Assembly (NCBI RefSeq): GCF_020667845.1
Contig: NZ_JAFMPQ010000002.1
Location: 1-64,000, forward strand
Direction: 5' to 3'
DNA from: Cognatishimia sp. F0-27
Lineage (GTDB): Bacteria; Pseudomonadota; Alphaproteobacteria; Rhodobacterales; Rhodobacteraceae
Length of the DNA stretch: 64,000 bases
Under the pieces are notes generated by a model. That model worked only from the letters and a program-made list of their open reading frames with translations. It was not told the DNA's origin and ran no database searches. This document shows positions 37,883 through 46,085 of the stretch, in pieces (positions within the stretch are counted from its first letter, which is position 1; each line of letters starts with the position of its first letter). Both the position numbers and the translations under genes were made by a program.

Positions 37883-38799
37883 TCCGAGCCATTGCCTGCC
37901 TCGCCCTTGTTACCGCGCTTGTCGCCTGCGGCGGGTCCCGTGACATTTCCGGCGCGCGCGAAACGGCTTCGGTGGCGCCGCTGGACCCGGTGCTGTCCTC
38001 GAAGCAGGCCAAACAGCTTTTCGGCGCCAAATCCGGGGCGTCGTCGCAAAGCGCCACGCCTTATGGCAGCTATGCCAAAGGGTGTCTGGCCGGCGGGGCG
38101 GAACTGGCGGAAACGGGGCCGACATGGCAGGCGATGCGCCTGTCGCGGAACCGCAACTGGGGCCATCCGGAGCTGATTGATTACGTGCAGGATCTCAGCC
38201 GCAAAGCCGCGCGCCAACCCGGTTGGAACGGGCTCTACGTGGGCGATCTGAGCCAGCCGCGCGGCGGGCCGATGCTGACCGGGCACCGCTCGCACCAGAT
38301 CGGGCTTGATGCAGACATCTGGCTGCGCCCGGCGGATAACCTGTCGCTGACCGCGACGGAACGCGAGAACATTTCGTCGATTTCCATGCGCCGGTCGAAC
38401 GGGGCGTTCACCAACAGCAAATGGACCCGCGCACATCACGAGATCATCAAGGCGGCGGCCTCCGATCCGCGGGTCGCGCGGATCTTCATCTTCCCCGGCG
38501 CCAAGGTGGCGATGTGCAATGATGAAACCGGGGACCGATCCTGGCTGCGCAAGGTGCGGCCGTGGTGGGGGCATCACTATCACTTCCACGTCCGGCTCTC
38601 CTGTCCGCGCGGGGCGTCGGGCTGCGTTGATCAGAACGCCCCGCCGCCCGGTGACGGATGCGCCGAGGCGCAAGGCTGGGTCGACCGCATCCTTAACCCG
38701 CCGCCGCCCGATCCGGACGCGCCGCCCCCGAAGCCGCGCCGTGAACTGACCATGGCCGATCTGCCCCGCCAATGCGCCGCCGTCTTGTCTTCGGATTAA
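37879..38799 (+). CDS. mepA: penicillin-insensitive murein endopeptidase, lipoprotein form
   Basis: A 306-residue LAS-type zinc peptidase cleaving D-Ala-mDAP cross-links. The lipobox VTALVAC puts an acylated Cys near residue 17, so it is probably membrane-anchored, unlike soluble E. coli MepA. Metal ligands lie in GHRSHQIGLDADIWLR and WWGHHYHFHVRLSC. The C-terminal tail is Pro-rich. GGAAGGAG precedes ATG 37879. It overlaps the next gene by 28 bp. Confidence 0.93.
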   Translation: MIRAIACLALVTALVACGGSRDISGARETASVAPLDPVLSSKQAKQLFGAKSGASSQSATPYGSYAKGCLAGGAELAETGPTWQAMRLSRNRNWGHPELIDYVQDLSRKAARQPGWNGLYVGDLSQPRGGPMLTGHRSHQIGLDADIWLRPADNLSLTATERENISSISMRRSNGAFTNSKWTRAHHEIIKAAASDPRVARIFIFPGAKVAMCNDETGDRSWLRKVRPWWGHHYHFHVRLSCPRGASGCVDQNAPPPGDGCAEAQGWVDRILNPPPPDPDAPPPKPRRELTMADLPRQCAAVLSSD

Positions 38800-39704
38800 G
38801 CGCCGCCTGCTTGCTGGCCGCCTCGGCAGCGGTGTTTTCTGCTGTCGTGCCGACCGCAGAGGACAGCACTCTGGCGCGCCAGACCGGCATGGCCCTCTGG
38901 CCCGAGCAAAAGCATATGCCCTGGGGGCTTTCCGCGATCGAGGTCGAGCCGGATGGCATCGGCTTTGTGGTGGTCAGCGACCGCGGCTTCGTGCATCACG
39001 GGCGCTTTCTCCGGGAGGATGGGCGGCTCGTGGGGATCGAGCCGGTGCGCTCCTATTTCCTGCGCAACGCGGAAGAGACGATCATCGGCGACGACTGGGC
39101 GGATGCGGAAGCGCTGGCCATCACATCCGACGGGCGTCGGTTCTTTTCGTTCGAACAGCAGCACCGCGTGGCCGAATACGACCATCTTTCCCTTGTGGAG
39201 ACGCTCCCGCGGGCGCCGTTCGACGGGATGGTGTTCAACGCCGGTCTCGAAGCGCTCGCCGCCGATGCGCAGGACAGGCTTTATGCCATCGGGGAACGGT
39301 CCGGTGGGCTGACCGAACCGTTTCCGGTCTGGCGCTTCGATGGGCAAGGCTGGACGCATGCCTACGATCTGCCCCGCAAAGGCGGGTTTCTTGTGACCGG
39401 AGCGGATTTCGGGCCGGACGGGCGGCTTTATGTTCTGGAACGCGAATTCGGGGGGCTTGGCTTCCGCAGCCGGGTGCGCCGCGTGACGCTCGGCGCGGAG
39501 CGCATCCTCGATATTGAAACCGTCATGCAATCCGATCTGTGGGAGCATGACAATCTCGAAGGTATCGCCGTCTGGAGGGACTCGGACGGTGCTGTGCGGA
39601 TCACCTTGGTGTCCGACGACAACGGAGTCACGCTTTTGCAGCGCACCGAATTTGTGGAATATGTGCTCGAGGATGCGCTTGCGGTGCCACCCGAAGACGG
39701 GTAA
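38772..39704 (+). CDS. secreted esterase-like phytase-family protein
   Basis: A 310-residue protein with a signal peptide (about residues 1-24, RLVFGLSAACLLAASAAVFS) and a beta-propeller-like body typical of the esterase-like phytase family: WGLSAIEVEPDG, DWADAEALAITSDGRRFFSF, NAGLEALAADAQDRL and HDNLEGIAVWRDSDG. The acidic residues in these blades are the usual metal ligands. Substrate is unknown; many members are periplasmic. It is co-directional with, and overlaps, mepA. Confidence 0.82.
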   Translation: MRRRLVFGLSAACLLAASAAVFSAVVPTAEDSTLARQTGMALWPEQKHMPWGLSAIEVEPDGIGFVVVSDRGFVHHGRFLREDGRLVGIEPVRSYFLRNAEETIIGDDWADAEALAITSDGRRFFSFEQQHRVAEYDHLSLVETLPRAPFDGMVFNAGLEALAADAQDRLYAIGERSGGLTEPFPVWRFDGQGWTHAYDLPRKGGFLVTGADFGPDGRLYVLEREFGGLGFRSRVRRVTLGAERILDIETVMQSDLWEHDNLEGIAVWRDSDGAVRITLVSDDNGVTLLQRTEFVEYVLEDALAVPPEDG

Positions 39705-39766
39705 TGCGACATTTGCCCGCACGGCGCGGGCCAAGTCCCCGCAACCTTGCAAAAACGGGTCACACC

Positions 39767-40396
39767 ATGACACGACAACATCTTCCCGGCATTCTTGCCA
39801 TGGCCGCGATTGTGCTGGCCTCCAACATCCTTGTTCAGTTTCTGTTTGGCCAATGGCTGACATGGGGTGCGTTTACCTACCCGCTCGCCTTTCTTGTCAC
39901 CGACCTGATGAACCGTCTCTACGGCGCCAAAGCCGCGCGGCAGGTGGTGTTTGCAGGCTTTGTCGTCGGTGTGTTCTGTTCGCTTGTCGGCACGCAGATC
40001 ATGGGCGAATTCGGACCGCTCGTGACCGTGCGGATCGCCATCGCGTCCGGCCTGGCCTTCCTCACGGCGCAGCTTGTCGACGTGGCGATCTTTGACCGAA
40101 TGCGGAAAGGGTCCTGGTGGCGCGCGCCGCTGGTCTCGACGCTTGTCGGCTCGACACTCGACACGGCGTTGTTCTTCAGCATTGCCTTCTCCACCACACT
40201 GACCGTGCTCGAACCGGCCAATGACGTCAGCTGGGCTGGTGAGATGCTTCCCCTTCTGGGCGTGGGCCCGGTTGTGCCGCTTTGGGTTTCGCTTGCGGTG
40301 GCGGACTGGTTCGTGAAGCTCAGTCTTGCGATCCTGGCCCTTGTCCCCTTCAGAATGATCGTTTCGAAGGCATCCAAGAACATAACTTTCGCTTGA
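39767..40396 (+). CDS. queuosine precursor transporter (YhhQ/QPTR family)
   Basis: A 209-residue membrane protein with about six helices and the family blocks FTYPLAFLVTDLMNRLYGAK and VGSTLDTALFFSIAF. These vitamin-uptake-like transporters import preQ0 or preQ1 for tRNA queuosine synthesis. ATG 39767 is preferred to the longer frame from 39704. A GC hairpin (GCCCGC/GCGGGC) lies in the 62-nt leader, but I cannot fit it to a preQ1 riboswitch. Confidence 0.88.
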   Translation: MTRQHLPGILAMAAIVLASNILVQFLFGQWLTWGAFTYPLAFLVTDLMNRLYGAKAARQVVFAGFVVGVFCSLVGTQIMGEFGPLVTVRIAIASGLAFLTAQLVDVAIFDRMRKGSWWRAPLVSTLVGSTLDTALFFSIAFSTTLTVLEPANDVSWAGEMLPLLGVGPVVPLWVSLAVADWFVKLSLAILALVPFRMIVSKASKNITFA

Positions 40397-40508
40397 TCGG
40401 CAAAAAAGACTTTGTGGATGGGACAGGCCGTGGCAACATCATCTTGAGGTCGTTGACGGTTGTCGGGATCGACAGGCTGGCGGCGGCGCTCGCGCGTTTT
40501 TAACAGCT

Positions 40509-40525
40509 GAAAGGAGGTGATCCAG
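40509..40525 (+). promoter_or_regulatory. extended Shine-Dalgarno: full complement of the 16S rRNA 3' end
   Basis: AAAGGAGGTGATCCAG (40510-40525) is a perfect complement of the conserved 16S 3' tail and its flank (CTGGATCACCTCCTTT), and G40509 extends it by one. Ordinary sites here match 4-6 nt. It runs directly into the GTG at 40525 of an 18-codon mini-ORF, with the GGAGG core at normal 7-nt spacing. Confidence 0.8.
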
Positions 40526-40581
40526 TGTCAAGAGAAACATTGGAGAGAGGTGTCGGAACAATTCGGGAGACCGCGCTCTAG
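40525..40581 (+). CDS. putative leader peptide upstream of arfB (18 residues)
   Basis: GTG 40525 to TAG 40579-40581 encodes MSRETLERGVGTIRETAL. Codons include two AGA, two ACA, a TCA, a TTG and an ATT, unusually AT-rich for this genome. The stop codon's last base is the first base of hairpin segment 1 (40581-40589), so a ribosome terminating here would cover that segment. This geometry is that of a regulatory leader, not of a functional peptide. Confidence 0.55.
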   Translation: MSRETLERGVGTIRETAL

Positions 40582-40680
40582 GGCAGCCCCTTGGGCACGA
40601 CAAACGAATTGGCAGGTAGCCTAACCGGCCCCGCCTCCGAAATTCTCGAAGGGCTGCCCGTCATGCGGGTAGCCCTTTTT
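40581..40680 (+). promoter_or_regulatory. candidate attenuator of arfB: mutually exclusive hairpins
   Basis: Segment 1 GGGCAGCCC (40581-40589) pairs perfectly with segment 2 GGGCTGCCC (40651-40659), and this long hairpin is reinforced inside by 40606-40616 with 40634-40645 (GAATT/AATTC plus GC pairs). Segment 2 can instead pair with segment 3 CGGGTAGCCC (40666-40675), forming a terminator. The two folds exclude each other. arfB starts 73 nt further on with no promoter visible after the terminator. Confidence 0.6.
40651..40680 (+). terminator. intrinsic terminator upstream of arfB
   Basis: Arms GGGCTGCCCG (40651-40660) and CGGGTAGCCC (40666-40675) pair in ten positions (one G-U) around a TCATG loop, followed by TTTTT (40676-40680). 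It is the clearest intrinsic terminator in the window, placed between the transporter gene and arfB on the coding strand of both. Confidence 0.85.
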
Positions 40681-40753
40681 GATATGCGCGCCGGACTGCG
40701 CGCGCCGCAGATCCGGGAAGACAGCAGCGGCGGAGCCACGTAAAGTCACGACC

Positions 40754-41170
40754 ATGCGCATAACCGATACGATCAGCATCGAAGACTGGGAACTGACGGA
40801 GCAATTCATCCGTGCATCAGGACCCGGCGGGCAAAACGTCAACAAGGTTTCGACTGCGGTTGAACTGCGGTTCGAGGCGGACCGGTCGCCAAACCTCCCC
40901 GGCCCGGTCAAGGCACGGCTGCGACGCCTGGCCGGGCGTCGGTGGACAAAGGACGGTGCCTTGGTCCTGCAGGTCGATGAGACAAGGAGCCAGGCGCGTA
41001 ACCGCGAGATTGCACGCACACGGCTTGCCGAACTGATCCGCAAGGCGCTCGAAAAGCCCAAGCGGCGCATTCCGACGCGCCCGACACTGGGATCGAAGAA
41101 GCGGCGCCTGAAAGAAAAGAAAGTGCGCGGCGAGGTCAAGGCGTTGCGCGGCAAGGTCGATCCGGATTGA
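40754..41170 (+). CDS. arfB: alternative ribosome-rescue factor ArfB (peptidyl-tRNA hydrolase)
   Basis: A 138-residue release-factor-like hydrolase that frees ribosomes stalled at mRNA ends, independent of a stop codon. The catalytic GGQ is at residues 25-27 (RASGPGGQNVNKVSTAVELR). The C-terminal tail (KRRIPTRPTLGSKKRRLKEK onward) is basic, as needed to enter the empty mRNA channel. Length matches E. coli YaeJ (140). The ribosome site before ATG 40754 is weak (GGAG about 18 nt away), in contrast to the very strong one of the upstream leader. Confidence 0.94.
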   Translation: MRITDTISIEDWELTEQFIRASGPGGQNVNKVSTAVELRFEADRSPNLPGPVKARLRRLAGRRWTKDGALVLQVDETRSQARNREIARTRLAELIRKALEKPKRRIPTRPTLGSKKRRLKEKKVRGEVKALRGKVDPD

Positions 41171-41254
41171 GCGGTGCGCCCGCCGGTCTGATAATGCGCG
41201 GCTCTCCGTCATGAGTTGCGCCTTGGTGTCGCCGCGCCGGTTACCCTTGCGGGT

Positions 41255-41797
41255 TCAAGGCGCGACCCACTCGGAGGACCATCCGTCCTTGCTGCGCTGC
41301 ACCATGACGCGCCGGTGCAGATCCTCACCAAGATGCACGAGATCAAGCCGGTTCACGGTGAGCGAGAGCGCGGTAAACCGCGTGATTGTTGCACCGGGGC
41401 TGTGCATTTCGGGCGCATCGATCGGCGTGCCGGGCGCCGGCGTGCCGCCATAGACAATCTGCGCGCCCGGAGGGATCTTGCCCCAGCGCTCCTCGTCGGC
41501 ATGGATCATCCGCGCCGTTGCCATGAGCCGCATTTGCAAGTTCTGTTTCGGGATCCAGACATGCAGTGCGACCCGCGGATCCTCCGCGATTTCACGCGTC
41601 TTGGCGGAGGCGCTGTCTGTATGGATTTCGGCGATGCCGGCCGGATCCCAGCCCCGCAGCACCACGGTTCGCAGTTGTGGGCCATCGGCCCCGATCGTGC
41701 CAAGGGTCGGATGCCGCGCGGGATGCCGCCGGTCGGCGACCCCTCGCGCCATGTGCTGCCACGCAGCGCGGCGAAGCTCGTCTGGCGTGGCGAACAT
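41255..41797 (-). CDS. pyridoxamine 5'-phosphate oxidase-family flavoprotein
   Basis: A 180-residue split-barrel FMN-binding protein. RTVVLRGWDPAGIAEIHTDS then SAKTREIAEDPRVALHVWIP is the phosphate/FMN-binding pattern of PPOX-like proteins, and RVMVQRSKDGWSSEWVAP is the family C terminus. It lacks the full set of PdxH residues and is probably a flavin reductase or oxidase of unknown substrate. It lies 8 nt downstream of the TIGR02302 gene and is likely co-transcribed. Confidence 0.8.
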   Translation of the reverse strand: MFATPDELRRAAWQHMARGVADRRHPARHPTLGTIGADGPQLRTVVLRGWDPAGIAEIHTDSASAKTREIAEDPRVALHVWIPKQNLQMRLMATARMIHADEERWGKIPPGAQIVYGGTPAPGTPIDAPEMHSPGATITRFTALSLTVNRLDLVHLGEDLHRRVMVQRSKDGWSSEWVAP

Positions 41798-41805
41798 CGT
41801 CGGGG

Positions 41806-44433
41806 TCAGAACCGTTCAAGCAGGCGCTCGAGATACTCCAGCTCGGCCGTTGGCCGTTCCGCATCGCCCGTGCGGCGACGGATTTCATCGAGCAGTTCGC
41901 GGGCCCGGCGATACACATCCTCGCCTTGCAAGAGCCCTTCCTCGCTCCCGACCTGTCCGGTCGTGCCGGAATTGCGCCCGAGCGGATCGCGCTGTTGGCC
42001 GGGGTCGCCACCATCGGCCTGACCTTGCTGACCCTGGTTTTCGCGTTGCTGCTGGGCGAGGGCTTCGCCGAGATTGCGCAACCCTTCGCGCAGGGCCTCC
42101 ATGGCTTCGGCCTGATCGCCAATCGCACCGGGAAGATCGCCATTGCGAAGCGACTCCTCGGCCCGGTCCATGGCGCCTTCGGCGCGACCCAAGGCTTCGG
42201 CGGCGCGTTCGCCTTCCTCGGTGCCGGCACCCGGCAGATTCTGGCGCTGACGGTTGAGCTCGTTGCGCAGCGCGCGTTGCCGGTCGGCGAGGCTGTCCTG
42301 CAAAGACCCCCCTTCCCCTTGACCGCCTTGTTGCTGGCCCTGCTGTTGCCCTTCGCCTTGTTGTTGACCCTGGCCCTGCTGCTGCCCCTGGCCTTGTTGC
42401 TGGCCCTGACCTTGCTGCTGGCCCTGGCCCTGTTGCTGACCTTGTTGCTGGCCCTGCTGCTGGCCGGGGTTGAATTGCTCCTGAAGGTCGCGGAACGCTT
42501 CGTCGCTCAGGCCTTGTTGTTCCCGCAGGGTCTCTGAAAGCCCGTCCATGGCCTGCTCGCCCGGGGACTGGCCCTGTCCGGGCTGGCCTTCGGTCACTTG
42601 CATGTTTTCCATCATCTGGCGCAGCTGTTCGAGCGCTTCCTGCGCCTCCGCCATGCGGCCCTGTTCCATCAACTCCTGAATCCGGTCCATCATGGCTTGC
42701 AGGTCGTTCTGGGACATCTCCATCATGTCCTGCGGATTGCCCTGCTGCTGCTGTTGCTGTCCTTCACCGTTCTGTTCTGCCTGTTGGCGCTGCTGCTGTG
42801 CAAGCTGACGGAGGTAATCATCCGTCGCTTCGCGCAGCTCCTGCATGAGTTCGGCGATTTCCTGATCGGACGCCCCGTTGCGGATCGCTTCTTCAAGCCG
42901 GTCCTGCGCGCGGTTGAGCCGTTCCAGAGCGTCGGCGAGATCGCCTTCTTCGAGGATCAGCGCCAGATCCCAGAGATCGCGCGCGATGCTGTCCTGTTGC
43001 TCCTCGTCGATGCCGTAGCGGGCCAGCGTTTCGATGCGACGGACGATCTGTTGCAGCTTGAGCGCATGCAGGCCGGACCGGAAAGCCTCATCGGGATCGT
43101 TGCTGATCGCGCGCAGGATCTGTGCGCTGTTCAAGGCGTTCTGGCGGTTCCAGAGCAGCGCCTGGCGCTGTTCGATCACGGCTGCGGCCATCGGATCAAA
43201 GAAGCGCCGCCCGGGCAGGGTGAGCACCTCTGGCTCCGCCATGGCTGTCTGGCCGCGGTCATCCTCGACGCTGAGCTCAAGCCGGACGGGAAGGTTGGCC
43301 CAGGGATGCTCGGAGAAATTGGCGATCAGCGTTTCGGTGTATTCGGCACGGCTTCCCGCGACGGGCAAGGGCAGCGGCACTTCGAGAACGGGACGGACTT
43401 CAGGGGCGATTGTCCGGCCATAGCGCCGGTCGACCTCCGCGAGTGCAAGCTCGAACCGTGCCGTGCCCGCGACGATACCGTGATCATCGGTGGCGGCATA
43501 AGGCATCTGCATCTCACCCTCGTAAGAGGTTTCGATGTCACCGTCGCGGGTGACGGTTGGTGCCTGATCCGGGATCATCGCGATCTGCCAGACGCGACCG
43601 CCCTCGCCGGTGATTTCAAGGCTCCCGGATTGGACAACTTCGAAATCCTGAGCGGTTTCAAGCCGTTCTGCTTCGTCGGCGGGCAGAGGGCGACCGGAGA
43701 CCGATTCAGACACTCCAAGCGCGCCGACCTCGCCATACATGCGCAGCGTGATGCTTGCCCCTTCGGGCACGTCAAGCCCGCGAGCGGTGATGTCGTTGAG
43801 ATAGACCGATGGCAGGCGGGTATACGTCGGCGGTTCCATCCAGCCTTCCCAGCTTGGGCCTTGCGCAAGATCGAGCCCGCCGGCGCCCATGGTGGTTACG
43901 GATTGCACGCGCATGAAGCTGCCAAAGAGCAGCGCGACAGAAAGACAAAGCACGGCGACGTAGCGCAGCGCAAAGGGATCGGCACGGGACACCCTGAGGT
44001 CCGGCTCTACCGCGCGGGCTTCCGCCAGCCGCGCGCGCATCCGCTCCTGATGCGCTTTCCACACCGCGGTAGACGCCGCATCGTCCGAGCCGATTGCCTG
44101 ATGGTCGAGCGTCGCCTGAATCGGGTTGCCCTTGAGAGAGGCGTCGAGCCGGATCATCGCATCTTCGCGCGCCGGCATGTGGAAGCTGCGCACACCGCGC
44201 AGCAGAGCGAGGCCAAGGGCCAGCGCAAGGGCCGCCCCGGCGGCCCAGACCCATTCCACCCCGACCATATCCTGCACACCAAGCATCAGCAGACCCAGCG
44301 CCACAAAGGCCACAGACCAAAGCGGCCAGAACGCGCGGGTGACGCGTTCGGCAACCATGCCCCACCGTGTCAGCCGCAAGGGCCAACGAATGTCATGGAT
44401 GACGCGGGACGTTTGGCTGGGATCGGGCGCCAT
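41806..44433 (-). CDS. TIGR02302/DUF4175-family membrane protein with Gln-rich tail
   Basis: An 875-residue protein typical of alphaproteobacteria, function unknown. Two N-terminal helices (about 35-75) and a third (about 155-175) anchor it; a large extracytoplasmic-like region follows (about 180-430), then coiled-coil helices (about 440-560) and a long Gln/Gly-rich repeat (about 655-705) before a helical C terminus ending ELEYLERLLERF. AAGGAG precedes ATG 44433. It lies downstream of lysA, a conserved neighbourhood in the group. Confidence 0.85.
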   Translation of the reverse strand: MAPDPSQTSRVIHDIRWPLRLTRWGMVAERVTRAFWPLWSVAFVALGLLMLGVQDMVGVEWVWAAGAALALALGLALLRGVRSFHMPAREDAMIRLDASLKGNPIQATLDHQAIGSDDAASTAVWKAHQERMRARLAEARAVEPDLRVSRADPFALRYVAVLCLSVALLFGSFMRVQSVTTMGAGGLDLAQGPSWEGWMEPPTYTRLPSVYLNDITARGLDVPEGASITLRMYGEVGALGVSESVSGRPLPADEAERLETAQDFEVVQSGSLEITGEGGRVWQIAMIPDQAPTVTRDGDIETSYEGEMQMPYAATDDHGIVAGTARFELALAEVDRRYGRTIAPEVRPVLEVPLPLPVAGSRAEYTETLIANFSEHPWANLPVRLELSVEDDRGQTAMAEPEVLTLPGRRFFDPMAAAVIEQRQALLWNRQNALNSAQILRAISNDPDEAFRSGLHALKLQQIVRRIETLARYGIDEEQQDSIARDLWDLALILEEGDLADALERLNRAQDRLEEAIRNGASDQEIAELMQELREATDDYLRQLAQQQRQQAEQNGEGQQQQQQGNPQDMMEMSQNDLQAMMDRIQELMEQGRMAEAQEALEQLRQMMENMQVTEGQPGQGQSPGEQAMDGLSETLREQQGLSDEAFRDLQEQFNPGQQQGQQQGQQQGQGQQQGQGQQQGQGQQQGQGQQQGEGQQQGQQQGGQGEGGSLQDSLADRQRALRNELNRQRQNLPGAGTEEGERAAEALGRAEGAMDRAEESLRNGDLPGAIGDQAEAMEALREGLRNLGEALAQQQRENQGQQGQADGGDPGQQRDPLGRNSGTTGQVGSEEGLLQGEDVYRRARELLDEIRRRTGDAERPTAELEYLERLLERF
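42320..42470 (-). repeat. Gln-Gly tandem repeat within the TIGR02302 gene
   Basis: About 150 bp encode repeated QQQGQG/QQGQ units, with cag/caa and ggc/ggt alternation on the minus strand. Such low-complexity tracts change length by slippage or recombination. The antisense strand shows a spurious Leu/Ala-rich frame across the same segment. Confidence 0.85.
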
Positions 44434-44670
44434 GCAATGCTCCTTGCCTCGGATGGTCATGGGAGGGATGCCCCAAAACACTCAAGGAATGGTATCTCGA
44501 ATACATCATTCGTCAAAGGCGCGTTGGCAAGGAATGACCGAGAATTGATCGCGCCGCTGTGGAGCGCGCGATTCTTCATCGGACGCGCCCGCGCCAAAAG
44601 GGCCGCGGCGGGCGATGGATTGGCCCGGCGACGCGCGGCGGCCCCGTGGGTTCACGCGGTAAAAGGCGGG

Positions 44671-45972
44671 TTATTCGGCTGCGGCGCTATCGGCGTTGGA
44701 GGGCGTGGCAAGCCAGTCGGGGATGCTGTCCCGTGCGATCATCTCTTCGTAGCTCGGGCGCGCGCGGATCACCGAGACCTGATCGCCCTTGACCATGACC
44801 TCCGGCACCAATGGGCGCGTGTTATACTCGCTGGCCATCACCGCGCCATAGGCACCGGCGGAGCGGAATGCCACCAGATCGCCATCCGCCAGAGGCGGCA
44901 TCAACCGGCCCTTGGCAAAGGTGTCGCCGCTTTCACAGACCGGGCCGACAATGTCGAACGGGCTCAGCTCTGCACCCGGTTCGGCCTCAATCACCGGGAC
45001 AATCTCGTGATGGGCGTCATACATGGCCGGGCGGATGAGGTCGTTCATCGCGCCGTCGAGGATCAGGAATCGGCGGCCTTCGCCCTCTTTGACATAGATG
45101 ACGCGGCTGACGAGGATGCCCGCATTGCCCGCGATCAGGCGGCCCGGTTCGATCTCGATCTCGCAACCCAGATGACCGACGGTGCGCTGGATCAGCGCGC
45201 CGAAATCGCCGGGCAGCGGCGGGGCCTCGTTGGAGCGGGCATAGGGGATCCCGAGCCCGCCGCCCAGATCGAGTCGGGTGATCTCATGGCCGTCGGCACG
45301 CAGCGTTTCGGTCAGTTCGGCGACCTTTTTGTAGGCCTGTTCGAAGGGCTCGAGCTGCGTGAGTTGCGAGCCGATATGCACGTCGATGCCGATGACCTTG
45401 AGACCGGGCAGGCGAGCGGCCTCGGCATAGGTGTCGCGCGCCTTGGCGATGGGGATGCCAAACTTGTTTTCGGATTTGCCGGTGGCGATCTTGGCATGGG
45501 TCTTGGCGTCGACATCGGGGTTGACGCGGATGGTGATCGGCACGGTGGCGCCAAGGTCTGTGGCCACACGCGAGATGACGGCCATTTCCGGCTCGCTCTC
45601 GACGTTGAACTGGCGGATGCCGCCTTCGATCGCCATGCGGATCTCGTCTTCGGTCTTGCCGACGCCTGAGAACACGATGCGGTCGCCGGGCACACCGGCG
45701 GCCTTGGCGCGCGCGTATTCGCCACCCGAGACCACGTCCATGCCGGCGCCTTCGGCGGCGAGCGTCTTAAGGATCGCCTGGTTGGACGCGGCCTTCATCG
45801 CATAGCAGACGAGATGCGGTCCCCAGCTCAGCGCTTCGTCAAAGAGCCGGAAATGGCGCACGAGCGTTGCCGTGGAGTAGAGATAGAAAGGCGTGCCGAC
45901 GCTGGCCGCGATTTCGGCAACAGGCACATCTTCGGCAAAGAGTGCGCCGTCGCGATAGAGAAAATGATCCAT
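44671..45972 (-). CDS. lysA: diaminopimelate decarboxylase
   Basis: A 433-residue PLP enzyme converting meso-diaminopimelate to lysine, the last step of lysine synthesis. The PLP lysine is Lys60 (HLVCYAMKAASNQ); glycine loop LDLGGGLGIPY and the active-site motif GPVCESGDTFAKGRLMP are canonical. GAGG precedes the ATG. The TIGR02302 gene follows after 237 nt in which I find no gene. argH, often upstream in relatives, is not here; the catabolic island begins instead. Confidence 0.97.
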   Translation of the reverse strand: MDHFLYRDGALFAEDVPVAEIAASVGTPFYLYSTATLVRHFRLFDEALSWGPHLVCYAMKAASNQAILKTLAAEGAGMDVVSGGEYARAKAAGVPGDRIVFSGVGKTEDEIRMAIEGGIRQFNVESEPEMAVISRVATDLGATVPITIRVNPDVDAKTHAKIATGKSENKFGIPIAKARDTYAEAARLPGLKVIGIDVHIGSQLTQLEPFEQAYKKVAELTETLRADGHEITRLDLGGGLGIPYARSNEAPPLPGDFGALIQRTVGHLGCEIEIEPGRLIAGNAGILVSRVIYVKEGEGRRFLILDGAMNDLIRPAMYDAHHEIVPVIEAEPGAELSPFDIVGPVCESGDTFAKGRLMPPLADGDLVAFRSAGAYGAVMASEYNTRPLVPEVMVKGDQVSVIRARPSYEEMIARDSIPDWLATPSNADSAAAE

Positions 45973-46085
45973 GGCAGCCTCACTGGGTCAGCGTTTGGCT
46001 TGCTTTAGCGCGACGCGGCGACACGCGCCACCCTCCGCATGACCGCCCCGTGTAACCGCATCCCGGGATGTGGCGACACGGCCTG

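Noticed and set aside
39705-39766. preQ1 riboswitch before the queuosine-precursor transporter
   Set aside because: A GC hairpin and an A-rich run exist, but the conserved preQ1 loop and pseudoknot bases cannot be fitted.
40397-40503. Short coding frame after the transporter gene
   Set aside because: The frame overlaps the transporter's 3' end in another phase and ends just before the extended Shine-Dalgarno; no start site or homology supports it.
40509-40525. 16S rRNA gene remnant
   Set aside because: The match stops at 16-17 nt, has no further rRNA sequence and sits exactly where a ribosome-binding site is needed.
41566-42537. Leu/Ala-rich plus-strand frame resembling a membrane protein
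   Set aside because: The apparent hydrophobic repeats are the antisense reading of the Gln-Gly repeat of the TIGR02302 gene.
42598-45669. 1,023-codon plus-strand frame across the TIGR02302 and lysA genes
   Set aside because: It crosses two well-supported opposite-strand genes and a non-coding gap, and shows no recognisable domain.
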